Source: Druceiella hillmani
Lineage: Eukaryota > Arthropoda > Insecta > Lepidoptera > Hepialidae
Length of the DNA: 64,000 nt
Direction of reading: 5' to 3'
Assembly: GCA_039881145.1 (NCBI GenBank)
Contig: JAYKKI010000006.1
Span: 7,510,501-7,574,500 of the forward strand
Shown here: one piece after another, positions 35,860 to 48,836 of the stretch
Layout: the number at the start of each line of letters is the position of its first letter
Position numbering within the stretch: position 1 is the stretch's first letter
Translations under genes and position numbers: made by a program
Notes under the pieces: model-generated
Seen by the model: the letters and a program-made list of their open reading frames with translations, nothing else
The model's database searches: none
Told to the model about the DNA's origin: nothing

Positions 35860-36080
35860 TATTCACAATTAAATGAAACTACGTGATGCACTATTATTTC
35901 TACTTTCTTTAATTTCTTTACCACGACTTAGGTTTTATTGTATTACGACATCTTCAGGTGGGATATTAATTTGCTAATATCCCACCAGAAGATGTTGTAA
36001 TACAACGAAACCTAGGTGGTGAAGCAATTAAAGAATGTGAAAATAATACTAAATCACGTAGTTTCATTTAATTGTGAATA
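35860..36080. repeat. Foldback (MITE-like) element, complete
   Basis: Left arm 35860-35968 and right arm 35975-36080 are inverted copies of each other around a 6-base centre; the inner ends are GGTGGGATATTA and TAATATCCCACC, the outer ends TATTCACAATTAAATGAAAC and its complement. Arms of about 109 and 106 bases pair along nearly their whole length. A second locus (59853-59971) carries only the left arm and shares 10 further bases to the left, so the family unit is longer than the foldback part. Confidence 0.9.
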
Positions 36081-36368
36081 TCTTTTCAGCTTAAGACTAA
36101 ATAGACAATAATTTATTGCTTATATGCATTTATTTGGAATGGTTTTGTCCTGGTGCGTTTAAATGTTAATTGAACTTACACACTTATATTAGTTTATGCA
36201 TGTGTATTAGTCTCTTTACTTACATAGTTATTTGTCTATTTAATTATTAAATCACCTCTCAAAGTGTATTAAGTGGAAAATATAAGTTGCTCGGCTCACT
36301 TTGACAACAAAACATGTTTTAAGAAGATTCTTGCACAGTGCCCTGATGTTATAACGTTGTTGCATTTG

Positions 36369-37700
36369 TTACACATATTTTAGATAGTTTCGGGTAAGTA
36401 AACTCATATTATTTCCACCATATATTTCGTCAAGTAATGTATCTTCTAGGTCCATGCCAACTTCTTGTTTCACTTTGGTACAAGTATATACGGAGGCAGT
36501 TATAAATGCTCTCCACGCTTCCTGAATTGTGTTATTCAAAACTTTTCCAAGCGGAGAATTGATGGATATTAGTGTTGGATTCAGCCTGCTCACCTACCTT
36601 TACTATATCCCAAATTTCGTAAATTTTACTTTTTATAAAATCTTCGACCATATGTCTGCCGCAAATGAAATTAGAGAACCTTGTTTTTTAAATCTGCTAT
36701 CAAGAAAGATACGTACATGTTGTCAATATTTTATAATACTCAATACGGTCAAAATGTGTTGTGATTTCACGTTTTAATTTTAAGATGCAACCATTATTTA
36801 TGCCAAAATATCCTTCTTCCATAAATTTTAAACGCAACCCTTTTAAACTTAATGTAAAACAATGTTCATGATCGATGTTAAAAGTTTTTCGGCACACATT
36901 TTTTGGTAATTTCCTCTAACGTTGTGATCAGTAAATTTATCTCCATATTTGGTATCGTCGCCCGTACTGTTTCTTGCACATCATACAAACATAAAATATT
37001 AAATTTTTCCTGGTCAGCACTACTGTTACAAGGCCATAAATCTTGTGCCTGCCACTGATATTTCAAAACTATTTCTGTGAGTATGTATCTTTTCCAAAAC
37101 GAACGACAGTTTTAAATACATTTTTGACAATATCGTCTACCTATTTCAATGAGCTATTGACCTTTAAAATGTTTCTAGCCGCAGAATATCTATCTAGTTT
37201 ACCTATTCGTTTAAATTTAGAACCAGTTGTACATTTAGGGCCTTATCCAGTATAAAGCAAGGCTTATCATATTTGTTATATCCCAATCACCCTCTATTTC
37301 TTTAAGTTCTATGGCTTTCACTTAACTATTCTGCGAACCGCTGAAATGTATGCAATTTAAACGAGTTGAAATATACTTAAAATCTATGTTGGGGAAATTC
37401 GCAGTTACAGCTACGTACACTCCCATAGTTTTGAATGTCCGTCAGTCTGTAGTCAAGCAAACACTTTGTGCGAATTCTCTCATTAATTCCTTTTTATCAA
37501 GGAAATATTTATTGTCTAATGTTGGGATCACAGTAGATGATATGAGTTTTCTCTTAGGTAATTTATAATTGAGATTTAAATTATGTGCAAACCGCATAAA
37601 ACCTGTATCTTCTGCTATCACGAATGGTTGATAATTAAATAAATAATTTTTTGTCAATTTTTCATTTTTTCTCCCGAGCTTAGTCTTCATAAAATCTATG
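36369..37700 (-). pseudogene. hAT transposase relic (ZBED1/ZBED4-like)
   Basis: Minus-strand pieces in order: YQPFVIAEDTGFMRFAHNLN, YKLPKRKLISSTVIP, REFAQSVCLTTD, then VYVAVTANFPNIDFKYIS, CIHFSGSQNS and IEGDWDIT, then weaker matches (IADLKNKVL, RQTYGRRFYKK) and a last piece with AWRAFITASVY, VGMDLEDTL. The first blocks follow hAT transposases (QPFSxVEDxGFxxFxxxLxPxYxLPSRKT, CLTTDxWTSxxxxxYxAVTAHF, CxHFSGSHT). Many stops and frame changes; the C-terminal dimerisation block is not visible. No terminal repeats identified. Confidence 0.72.
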
Positions 37701-38261
37701 ATATTATGAATTGTGATTTGCCATTTTCAAAGCGCAACTTGCAAATCCTCAGCGGTCCTCATTGCGGTGGTGCTAATAGCTGCACTCGTTGATGTCTCTC
37801 CTGAAGGGTAACTAGATAATGCCATTACTGCTGCTTCATAGTTCTGAATGTTGGTGGAATACTATCACTTTGCTTACTCCCTCGCTATTAGGTTAAATAC
37901 GTTATAAATGGTGGTAGGTGCTTACACGTTAAATTTGTTTTTAAATTTGTTATGAATGATTTATAAAAAAATGTCTTTTTACACAAGTTACACATGAAAT
38001 GCTTATCGGATACACCTTTACAAACGTTATATAAGTTAGTTGTGTACCGTTGACAACTCATTTTTAAGTTTAAAAAATATCAATAAATATAATTAACAGT
38101 GTCACGAGATCAAGGTACCCTTAAAATTAAAATCACTAAACCAAATATAAACACAATAATTAAAGTGGCAAGTAATTGTCTATGTATAATTAAAAACTAT
38201 GTTTTTTAATATAATCTAGATAAAAATATCACGATTCACGTACAAAATTAGTCTTGTAGAG

Positions 38262-40239
38262 CAGCGGTTATCAAATGTTTTGGCAACGAACCCTTTTGGA
38301 AAACCACATATTTGACAGAGCCCTGAAATAATCAAAAACTGGTTTTATGTGTATTTTTTTATTAATAATAATTTTACTTTATAATTTACATTAACATTTG
38401 TATTTAATGGGAAGTATGAATTGATGTCAGACTTAACAGAAGAGAATTGAAGTCGTATGTCAGGTACGGCATCTATTCTCTTGCGGTATATTATTTTTGT
38501 AGCTACATAGGTTGAGAATCCCGTTTCGCACAAGTACCTTGTTGGGAACGGGAGAAGATATTCATGGCCTTTGTGGCAATTTCTGGATATTCCTCGCGGA
38601 TCCTGACCAAAAAACATTTAAAGTTATTGTTTTGAATAATGATTCTTTGCGTCTAATGTGATTTCTAAAAATGATTCATAGGTCTTGAACGACATATTTT
38701 CGAAGTTTTTCTAGTTGAGTAAAAAAGGATTTTGAATCCATGAATTCGTTTTAATTTTTGTATTCCGTTCTTTGGAAAAATACATCTCAAAAGATACGCT
38801 CACAGCATTCAGGTATTGAACCAATTCTTCAAACATATTATTTTGAAATATCCCTGAGTCGCTAACGAACTCACTGAGCAATGAAAAGCTATCTATCTCT
38901 CTCTTACCAAAGTAAATAATCCAAATAAATAATCTAAAAATGCCATTTTCTTTTTAATGTGGGTATTTTGTTGCTGTTTTATCTGTTATTGCCTTGGCCA
39001 TATCTGTACAAATGTCGATGAAATATTTCCAATTGGGATGGTATTCTTCTCCGGTAGTGTTAATAGGCAGCGATGAGCACACAAACATGTGTTCTTCAAA
39101 TATTGTTTATATGGATATCGCACACATACAAGCAGATAGCCTAGCTACATAGCAAGTAGCTAGGCTAGGAATATCACTTGATCCACTCATTTGCAAGACG
39201 AATTGTTTCTTTAAGACAACAACTCGTTCTTGTTTGACGTAACTTACGAGATCATGAATTCGGTATGAAACAGTTTTGTTTGAAGACGGTACTGTACCCT
39301 TAACCTTTCTACAGTACCGCATTCAGTACTGTAGTTTTTCGTCGAGCACACATTATGTTATGTCTAACATGCATGGTTTAATTAAATTTACAGCAAGAGT
39401 GTGCACTTCAGCCGCTTGTGAAATGCGATATCTAACTAAATATGATGCCTCCGTGGCCTTTCATTCACAGTTTGAATCGTATGCGTCATAGTTTTTGGCG
39501 TTTCTATAATTGTTCTTATTTACGCATAAAATCTCAATTCTTTTATTTTTGTCTTTAAACTTGGAGTTTATAATTTCTAAGTAATTTCGACGCATCTTGG
39601 CAGGTACCACAGAACTATTTGGAAGTAGTTTATTGCATATCATACAGGGAGGGAAGTCGCTATCAGAAATTGCCTCATACTCCGGTGGACGTACCACTTT
39701 TGAGTTTTCGGTGGAAGATTTTGTTGTAACACCTTTAAGGTTTTTAAACCAGCTCTCCATTCTTCTTCATCAGTAATTTGATTGTAAAATATGGCGAACA
39801 GAAATAATATTGCCACGAAATACAGGATTTCATAAAAACTAATAACAACACGCCGTCACGCATACACGACATGGACTGCCATTGACCCCTGACGACTGAC
39901 CGTTCGGCTATTTATGCCGCGGCTGATGTATCGTCGGTTGGAGTGTCGTCAAACGCCGCGAACCAAGCGCGGTGCAACCGCTCGAGTCATCTTAGGTTCA
40001 TTTTCAATTATAAGATTCAGTCAGTGTTGTCGCGCTCTTACGCTGTCATATTATCCATTTCACTACTACTCCTTTAGTTAAGAATATTTAGAATTTTAGA
40101 TTGATTTTATTTTACTCTGCGACCTTGTGGTGCCCCTATAGTAATGTAATTTCATTATGATCAGTATTTTTGCGGAGCCCCAGGGACAGAAACTTTCCGG
40201 AGCCCTAGAGATCCGCGGAGCACACTTTGAGTATAGCTG
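38262..40239 (-). mobile_element. hAT DNA transposon (ZBED/SCAND3-like), inactive
   Basis: Left end CAGCGGTTATCAAATGT and inverted right end CAGCTATACTCAAAGTGTG are similar, as in hAT elements that begin CAG(T/C)GGTTCTCAAA. The hexamer GTAGAG borders both ends (38256-38261 and 40240-40245), probably what remains of an 8-bp target duplication. The 1978-bp interior holds a decayed transposase read on the minus strand and, near its right side, a GC-richer segment (39890-40010) that is probably the old promoter region. Confidence 0.8.
38345..39760 (-). pseudogene. hAT transposase pseudogene (SCAND3/ZBED5-like)
   Basis: ATG at 39760-39758. N-terminal zinc finger PPCMICNKLLPNSS, VVPAKMRRNYLEI, DKNKRIE resembles the CLICxxxLxNxxxxPxKLxRHxxxxHxxxxDK finger of this group. 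Then SYRIHDLVSYVKQ, VVLKKQFVLQM, SSDIPSLATCYV (in place of LDESTDISxCAxL), SLPINTTGEEYH, and, near the end, LPFPTRYLCETGFSTYVATK and DAVPDIRLQFSSVKSDI, the hAT dimerisation block. Stops and frame breaks are frequent and a central portion is missing. Confidence 0.82.
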
Positions 40240-41175
40240 GTAGAGACTAACGCGTCTCTCATAACTATAACACAAGAATTTTTGACCAACTATGCGGTAA
40301 GTGAATTTATCAATTAATATATTTATAGTATTTATTTAGTAGTAAGTTATATCACAATAAAACATACACCGCACATAATTACCTAAATGATATTAAAACT
40401 GTAGTGACTACAAATAAAAAATAAATCTTCTAGGAACGTAACTGTCATTTTGCATCTACAGTTAATAATTAAATGGCATTAGCAAATTAGGGTTAGTTGT
40501 GAAATGTACTAACACGTATTTTGTAATTAACATTTAGCATTAGCATGCTGAATGCTATTTTTGCCATCCCTAGTAAATAGCACATTAACGTTTTCCTATT
40601 TTTTTTTATTAGCCTTTTTGTGTTTTTTATTTTCGCAGCCCATTTTCTCAGAAGCTATGCGGCGTAGAAATTTTGGCAAGGCGATACATTTAACAAACTC
40701 ACATGCTTTGAAACAAAAAACATTTTTAAAATATCCATATTAGAATTAAAGGGTCGTGTCAGAGGGTATGGGAGAAGGAGAAAGGGATGGTAGTGAGAGG
40801 AGGGTAAAATAAAGGACTTATTAATTCATTTAATTTAAGTAATAATGTGTGGAGACACCATTTAAAGGAACATACAAATATTTACTTATCCTAATTTATA
40901 TTATATATTTAAAAATATATTTAGAAAAATATGCAAAGATAGAGTATAATTTCCCTTATTGCCAAAATTACTAAAAAAAAAACTTAAAAAAAGTAGGGCG
41001 ATAAAATGTGAGGAGGAGGTAACTATAGTGATTTAATTGCATATTATAATTTTATAAACATTCTCCATGTTATTACGCTACGTATGAAAGTTATATTAGT
41101 CAATATATTTACATAGGAAGAAATTAATATTTTTAAATATATTAATAAAAATGCAATGTCATATTTACAAAACAC

Positions 41176-41424
41176 CTAAAAATGAAAAATCCTGATGTGT
41201 AAAATCAATACGAAATTTTTAAGTGGGGTTTCATGGTTAAATATGTGTACCCCACGATATCCTTGTGGGGTTATTTTTCGTAAGCTGTTGCTTCTGAGAA
41301 CATTTACAGTTATATTTCGTTTTATAAAATAATGCACTGCATTATTAACTATCTTTTTGGAACAGTTCACTTGATTTGTTAATTTGCGGTGGGGTGCGGT
41401 AACGTGACCAACTCCTTTTCGCAT
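41176..41424 (-). pseudogene. Possible Tc1-like transposase HTH relic
   Basis: The 82-codon minus-strand frame contains LTNQVNCSKKIVNNAVHYF, then RSNSLRKITPQGYRGV. This is reminiscent of Tc1-type DNA-binding regions (CSxKxVxNAxxxF followed by GRPRKTTPxxDRxI). No catalytic part and no terminal repeats were seen. The match is short, so the call is tentative. Confidence 0.38.
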
Positions 41425-42649
41425 TATTTTAGTATAAGTTTTATTTCGGCTTGCAATTGTCTTAAAAATCTAAAATAAAAATGTGCACATTAACGGTGCA
41501 ATATTCAATAATAGTACCATAATTGATTCATTAATCAAGAGAGAAGAAAAATGCTATTTCTTTTAAAATTACCATATAAATATATCAATGTTTTAAAATT
41601 ACCACATAATTCTAAATCGAAAAAGCCCTTCCGTTGAAGGGCATTTTCATTACTCGCAGTTTCAGGACAAAAGGTAAATAAAATAGTATTTATAAAATCT
41701 CAGATTCATTATTCTCTACTTATTTAAACGAGTTTTACGGTTTATACCCCTAAAGAAAATAAATGAGACTAACAAAAGGAAACTCGTCTGGTTTACCGTC
41801 TATCCATTATCATCTGTCACAACCGCTCTTTTCAAGGACTGTGTAAGACAAAGGTTTAAGTTGAGGTAAAATATAACAACTGATAAACATCTCAATAATT
41901 GTCAGTATATATTATCCATGACAAAAATTTAATATACTCGATTTTTTTAATTCCTTACATCGTGCGGGATATTCATTAATTAAGGTAAATAATTCAAGAT
42001 TCAAAATAAATTTTACCAGAATTCTGTGAGAGCTAGTTCTGAGATATCGATAAAAACATTCGCAAAAAATAAATTTTCTCTCCTTTGTATAAAACCGCAG
42101 TCACAATTGTTAATAAAAGTCTGTCCAAAACATCGCGGAAGACAATAGCGATGATTTTATATTTCATAGTTTTTTGGATGCTCGCGATATATTTATGACT
42201 GTGGAAGATAAACTTGTCAATATATTTCAATTATGAAATAGAATCTTAAATTTATAACTTAATTTAAATGTTTGCTCTTAAATATTCATCGAAATATAAC
42301 AAATTCTTAAATATTTATACAATATGCACTAATGTGTACGGAACCTTGAACCTGTAACTGTTAATCTTACTCAGCAAGTTTATTTATATCCTTTTATGTG
42401 TTATATAATTGGATCAAAAAATCGATAATGGCAATAAGACTTTACACAAGACAAACACAATTCCAAGACATTTTATCAGAATATTATTATTAAACCCTGC
42501 CTGTGTATTTGAGTCTCTTCGACCCGAATTAAATTTGGTAAATATCCAGTCTAATCAATAATGATAAAGATAAATCCCGTTTATTGCCCATTATATTTAT
42601 GAAATAATATTTAATGTACAAAAAACCATGTAACTGGTTCAAATCACCC

Positions 42650-42830
42650 TTAATCCTTGTAAGACCACTCATGTGTTCGTCTGTGTGTCTGATAATTCTT
42701 TTTTATAACTCAGCGATTTTCCTCAGAAACTAATTGATGTAGAAATTTGATATAATAATAAGGAATACTAACTTAATGATAAAAGTGCCAGGAGCTCGAA
42801 GGAAAATTTTCATAATACAGAACATTAATC
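42650..42830 (+). repeat. Dispersed repeat, family A (diverged)
   Basis: CACTCATGTGTTCGTCTGTG, GTCTGATAATTC, TCCTCAGAAAC and GTAGAAATTTGATATAATAA correspond in order to the 5' half of the copy at 50063-50430. Confidence 0.6.
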
Positions 42831-43487
42831 ATTATTTTACTTTTCCTGTTCTCGTACGAGATACAAAATGAAAGAATAACTTGTAAAAAAATTTTCTATA
42901 TCAGAATATTAGTTTCAGACTTCAAAATTTTGAATATTATTTATCACGTTAGAATATTATTTAATTAATATCTTCAGAAAGTTAGTAATACTTTCAGCAT
43001 TGTATTATTATGGGGAAAAGAGTTTTAGACGTATTGTTGAAAATGTTCAGAATAATTTGTTATTCACCATTCTCTGTTCGAAGGTTAAACACAAAATTAT
43101 AAAAAAAATACATTCCTATGAGAAAGCTGTCTACAAAAAATTACTGTGATGATTTAAATTTTCATAGTTTCTAGGATATTCATGGTACACGAATTCCTGT
43201 GAAAATTATAGCAGGCTGTGTATTTACGTGATAAGACATTTTGCAATTTTTTTCAATTGTCCTCGAATATGTATGGCTGCATGACAATTTTTTTATCACT
43301 ATGTTTGCTTTGTTTAATATTTTCTCAATTTAAAAAAAAATAACATATTTACGCATTTCATATTATCTACTTAAGAAAAACATAAAAAATATATTTAATA
43401 ACCCATACAATCGATTTTTTTGTCTGAAAATGATACTCATTGACTACACTATTATAACCCAAACAAAGTGGTTTTATTATGCTGCAA

Positions 43488-43547
43488 CGGTTTACAATGT
43501 ATACAATATATTGTAAACGGTTTACAGTATACACAATATATTGTAAA
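43488..43547. repeat. Two tandem 30-bp palindromic units upstream of the receptor gene
   Basis: Units 43488-43517 and 43518-43547 both start CGGTTTACA and end AATATATTGTAAA; each can fold on itself through TTTACAA/TTGTAAA. They end about 375 bases before the receptor start codon. They could be a binding-site pair or merely a simple duplication. Confidence 0.85.
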
Positions 43548-43921
43548 CCGTTTAACCCTTGATCTAACTTGGAAAATGGGATCATCGACAGAAAAAAACT
43601 TGTTCAGGTATCCACGAAATTTACAACTATTGAATATGTTTGAGTATGTACGAAACTTCAGCAGTACCTGGCAGAGATATATTCTTTGTAAATAAATGAC
43701 TACCCTGAATTAAGTATTTTTAATTCCTTTTAATAAATAATTTAGATGAGGCCATCCTGGCCTAAAAAGTAACCTGGCTTTACTACAAAGTTCAAAAGCC
43801 AAAGCAGGGTTAAAACACATTAGAATATTACTGGTAAGTGTGTTTCTATTTTTAAGGACCATAACTGTAGTCATCCTTTCGTTTCTTCGGTAGAGCATAG
43901 TCAGAACTTTAAGTAGCAAGA

Positions 43922-44686
43922 ATGGCGAACACTGAGGCAGATCATCCTATAAAAAGTAGTCTTAAGCCCCTCACGATTTGCCAGGCATTTTGTTTTATAA
44001 AACGAGATTGTCTCTTACAATTGAATAAATATGAACAACACTATAAAACTTGCGTTGTTCTATATATTATGTTTCGTATAATCGCAAACATTTATTATAA
44101 TTATTTTCATGGTGGTTCCTCAGATACTGTAATTGTTGTAGTAGATTCAGTAGTTTTATTGATTTTACTCATTGTTATAATCTGGATGAATTTTTTATCT
44201 CAAAATCTGTTTACCAAAATATACAGAAGAATGAATGAAATTGACGTGAAGCTAAAACTCATCGACAAATTTGAAGTTTACATGAATATGAAAATAATTA
44301 GTTACGCAATGGTGATATTCATCTTTGTGTTTTATAGCGTCGTGCAAATTATAGATCACATTTATCTATCTTTGAGAATCGACATCATCGACGAAATAAG
44401 TACATTGCAAATGTATGTTGCATTTTCCACTGAAATATGTAACTTCATACAGTTAGTCAGAGCAGCTAAAATTCGGTTTTCTCTTTTAATTCATGAATTG
44501 AAACGACTGCAAAGGAGTAATGGCGCAAACCGAGATAATGTAATTTGTATTAATATGGTGAGCAATGTCGTACTTGATATCAATGATGACATTGTGGAAG
44601 ATAATATAAATATTTTGGACATGTATAAAACTTACTACAAGTTATTGAACGTGTGTGATATGTTAAGTGCAGCATTTAGTGTCCAG
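43922..44686 (+). CDS. Gustatory receptor exon 1
   Basis: Encodes residues 1-255, from [20 protein letters not shown] to [10 protein letters not shown]; donor CCAG|GTAATG, phase 0. Holds the first four helices and a charged loop with [20 protein letters not shown], the usual position of the intracellular helix before the later membrane segments. Confidence 0.92.
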
Positions 44687-47600
44687 GTAATGTTTTAAAA
44701 ATTTAATTTTTTTTCAATATTATCCAAAAGCCTAACAATTTTTAAAAATTTGTAAAAGTAAATTTTAAATTATTAAAACAATTCTTTGAAGTATATAAGA
44801 GGGATGACGTCAACATCTTTGTGCTTCTTACATTTGTGTCAAAAATTTTCTTCCCTTGGCTAATTTAAAATAATGGTAAACTCTTCTTTAATTGCTCAAT
44901 TTCTTTTTCAGCTGTTTCTCTTCGTAGGCGCAATATTACTGAGCGCCTTAACAGTAGTCAATAATTTTCTAGGATTTTCATGGAATTCGGTATAATTATA
45001 ATTCTTTTAATTAAAACGTTATTCACCAGCTCATTTCGAACATTCTTTGCATTCCGGCACAATTTTTATATATTGGGTGTATAGCAATCACATACACACA
45101 ACGCACACATACTTGCTCATGTCCTGATTCTCCATGGATTTAATTATGATAGGTTTGTTTTTGATATTTTTTCGGTGTTGAGTTAATTAAGTCGTAGAAC
45201 TAGTTCCTTTTTTTTAATTACAAAATGCAGGTTATTTACTTTTAATAAAAAAAATTGATAAAAGGTTACCTTATTCGTTGCAGTACTAAATAATTGATCA
45301 TATAAATAAATAAAAGATTTATGCTTCAAATTCTTTCCGTCAGTTCATATTCAGGAGTGTATAACACGCAGCTGTTTTCATTATATTGGGATTGCTGTTG
45401 CTGTTAGCATGTAATTATTAAAACTAGTTTTCTTGAATATTGTTTTTTTTCTCTGGTTTTCTATAAATCTTGCGATAAACTCTTTCCTACCAATGATTGA
45501 GAACCTTTTTCAAATCTTGGAATCGACTAAATTGAAACCTCAAAACCGTTAACTTTTATCAAGCTTCTATTGACTGACATTCGGTGGGAATTACTTCTAG
45601 TTATTCTTACAAATTTACAATACTCTAGCAAAATTTCGCCAATTTCTACTAATCGAAACGGGATAGAGTAGATAGCTTAATTAATTTTCTGAACATAATT
45701 TATTATTTAATTTTTAATTAATTTTTCATTTAGTATATTGAGAAACCTGGATTAAAATTAACGTCTTGTGAAATCTCTTGCAATATTTTAATGCACTAGC
45801 TGTTATGAGTAAAAATTTACCGTTAGGATGACACTATGAGCTGTGTTAATGCTTATTACAAAGTTAAATTTTAAAATATTATTTGTAAACTGGAAATATT
45901 GCAAAATGCACTTAGTAAATTGCATTTATCGCCTGATTTACAAGTGCATTACGTCAAGTATTATGTGAATTTCAATCAATATTGTTCATTTTGTGAGTTA
46001 ATATTGCCAAAAATATAATAAAAACTAATATTGAGAACTGGGTATTTATATGTGTGACTCACATGCAAATATCAACGACTAAATGAAGACAAATTGCATC
46101 TTCCCTTCGTCACTGGCAAATTTAAGGCAACTTCACCAAGTGGTCGACCGGAAGTTACTGAATATGTCCAAACAATCGAAAGAGTTTTCTTTTTACTTCG
46201 TCTCTTGTCGGAGTAGTTTTAGAAATTATTTATATGTAATGGTTACCATTTGAAATGCATTTTATAGACCAGGGGTTGCCAAGTAGTTTTAAGTGGAGTC
46301 CGGATAGTGTTGAAAAATTTTATCGAGGACCAAAAAAAGCTGATAATGATAACTTTATTTTGCTTTCAAATTATTTATTTAACCAATTATTGAATACAAT
46401 ACAATAATATTATTATATTAATATGTTTATTATTACAACATTATTAGTAATATTAGGTAATAATTTAAAAAAATCTAAAAATTAATGGGAAAAATTGCAT
46501 CGACGATCTTGAGCTAGTATTTTATAGTTGGGCTTACGAGGAGAACAGCAAATGTGAAGTGTGTCTTCAAGGTGGGCGTCCGTTAATCTCGATCGATATT
46601 CGTTCTTCAAAAAATTCATTTTTGAGAATGATGATTCGCATAAATATGTGGAGCCAAACATAGTGGCCAGATTGATAGCCAATTTCTTGCAATTTACATA
46701 TGTTTCTGAAACATGTTTACCCCAAAATTCTTCAGTGGATGCAGTTTTATACATTTGCAAGGAAATATTTTCTTGCAAGTCAATTATCTCCATTTGAAGT
46801 GAAGGCTTTAAAAGATTGGACAACTTAGCAGCCACATCAACTTAGCAGCCACCTCAGTCTTGGAATCTTGAAGAAAATTCGTTTTTTAGATCAGACATAA
46901 ATTTTAAAAACCCTGCAATTTCTTCTTCAGAATTCTCCTTTTTATATTCAATAACTGTTGAGAAATGAATAAATTCTCGTGTAGCAATATCTTTTTCCAA
47001 GATATCTAGCTTGCGACGAAAAGCAGACACACTTTGTATCAGGTCACATATTAATTTCCCATTGCCTTGTATTGCCATACTGGCAAACTGGAACCACTTG
47101 AGGCCTATCAGGCAGCGAAAAATAGTATTGTTCAGTCCATTCGATCAGAAATCTCCTATTTTCATTGTCCATTTTCTTTTTTTAGGATTCATGTTAATGA
47201 AAGTAAAATATTATGTAGGCACGAAAAGGTTTTTACAGAAACAAACCAACAAAAATAAATAAAACAAACGAATGAACGAACGACAAATGAACGAGTGCTC
47301 TCGGACTGCGATTGACGAGTAATGGCCGGCCGCAAGTCGACTCTCTCCCGCCCACACCCCCGCAACTTCGGCACTCGCTCGTTTAACTCGACAAACATAA
47401 CATTAGTCAGTCGCAAGCGCGCCGCCGATAGCAGGCGGTGTGAAATGCTCCCGCACATTTATTTACGTAAAATATGGCATGTTGTTTAAAAAGAGTATGG
47501 ATGGAATTAAATAGTTACTTAGTCAGATTTCACGTGGGTTTCAATCGTATGAATAAAGTAGTAGTTCTATGAAAATATTTCTTATTTAGTTTAATGTTCG

Positions 47601-48674
47601 CAAGTGGTGTCTCGTTATTAGTTTAAACCAGCAGTCGATACCAAACTAAAAATGTATGTTTATTTGGGACCTGTTATAATTAAGGTCTCCTATTTTTTTC
47701 CTTTGGTTGCATCAGCGTGATTGATTTTTATATACACGTTTACTGTGGACATAATACGGATGTAATCCGACTGGAGTGATACATGATCTGCTGGTTATGG
47801 TTGTTCGGTGCTTCTTTTAGCAAGAAAATTAGCTTTTCCCTTCCGATCTGCACCGATTAAGCTTCAGATCCATTACATTGACAGCTCTCTGTGAGATTTT
47901 GAAACGGTAACGGTAATTGGTATTGTTGATAGGGCCTTTATTACTGTATACAAGTCTGCTAAATAGACCCTTTTACGATAAGTTTATTTTTCCATTAGTA
48001 TTTCTGTTGCTAGTAGACTGCACATATCGGACGGTTACACATTAAAATTATCTAATGATACTCCTGCAAAAAATTAAATCCTGCCTCCATAGATCCGATT
48101 CCTAGGACAGATGAATCGTCAGAGCAGATATAGATATATTATAGAAAACTTGGCGGTTCTAAGTTCGTCCTCCCTCGGTCCGGACGCGGACCGCGGTCCG
48201 CCTGTTGCCATCCGCCGTTATAGACCTTTCTCGGGTACGGTATCACGTTGGTTAGGAGTTTGAGTTATAATGTGCTTAATCTACTGTGTAGGATCTGCTC
48301 CAAGTATTTAGGGTTGATATATAAGTTTATTTGTTCCGTAATTTCTACACTCCCTAATATCCACTTTGCTTTTGTTAAATCATATCATAATGAGTGGAAT
48401 ATCGTCTCATCGTGAGTTGGGTATCGCGTACATATATATTTTTAGACTTCCGGCGGTATTTTATCCAAAATTGAAGGACTTGTTGTTTTTCGCTTATCGG
48501 CTCTTTTAACTTCATCCTATATAACAACGTTCTTCGAACCATTTCAGTTTGGCAGTATTTCTGATAGATATATATTTTGGAGATGTTTCCAATAATCTGT
48601 CTACCTGTTTATAATGTCTTTATTTTGTATTAACAGTTTACTAATTTCCTCAATTAATAAGTTTAAATATATAC

Positions 48675-48716
<42 letters not shown>

Positions 48717-48718
48717 TT

Positions 48719-48797
<79 letters not shown>

Positions 48798-48803
48798 GTA
48801 TGC

Positions 48804-48836
<33 letters not shown>

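Larger units (their letters stand above)
40246..43487. other. Stretch between hAT element and receptor gene
   Basis: About 3.2 kb without an intact gene. It holds a possible Tc1-like relic (41176-41424), a short hairpin (41625-41642) and a diverged copy of the family A repeat (42650-42830). Confidence 0.6.

Noticed and set aside
41625..41642. GCCCTTC-CGTT-GAAGGGC hairpin near T-rich bases, like a bacterial terminator
   Set aside because: The context is a eukaryotic genome with no adjacent gene; a 7-bp stem can occur by chance.
47189..47458. 89-codon minus-strand frame with Arg-rich composition
   Set aside because: It lies in the GC-richer non-coding segment of the hAT element and has no transposase motif.
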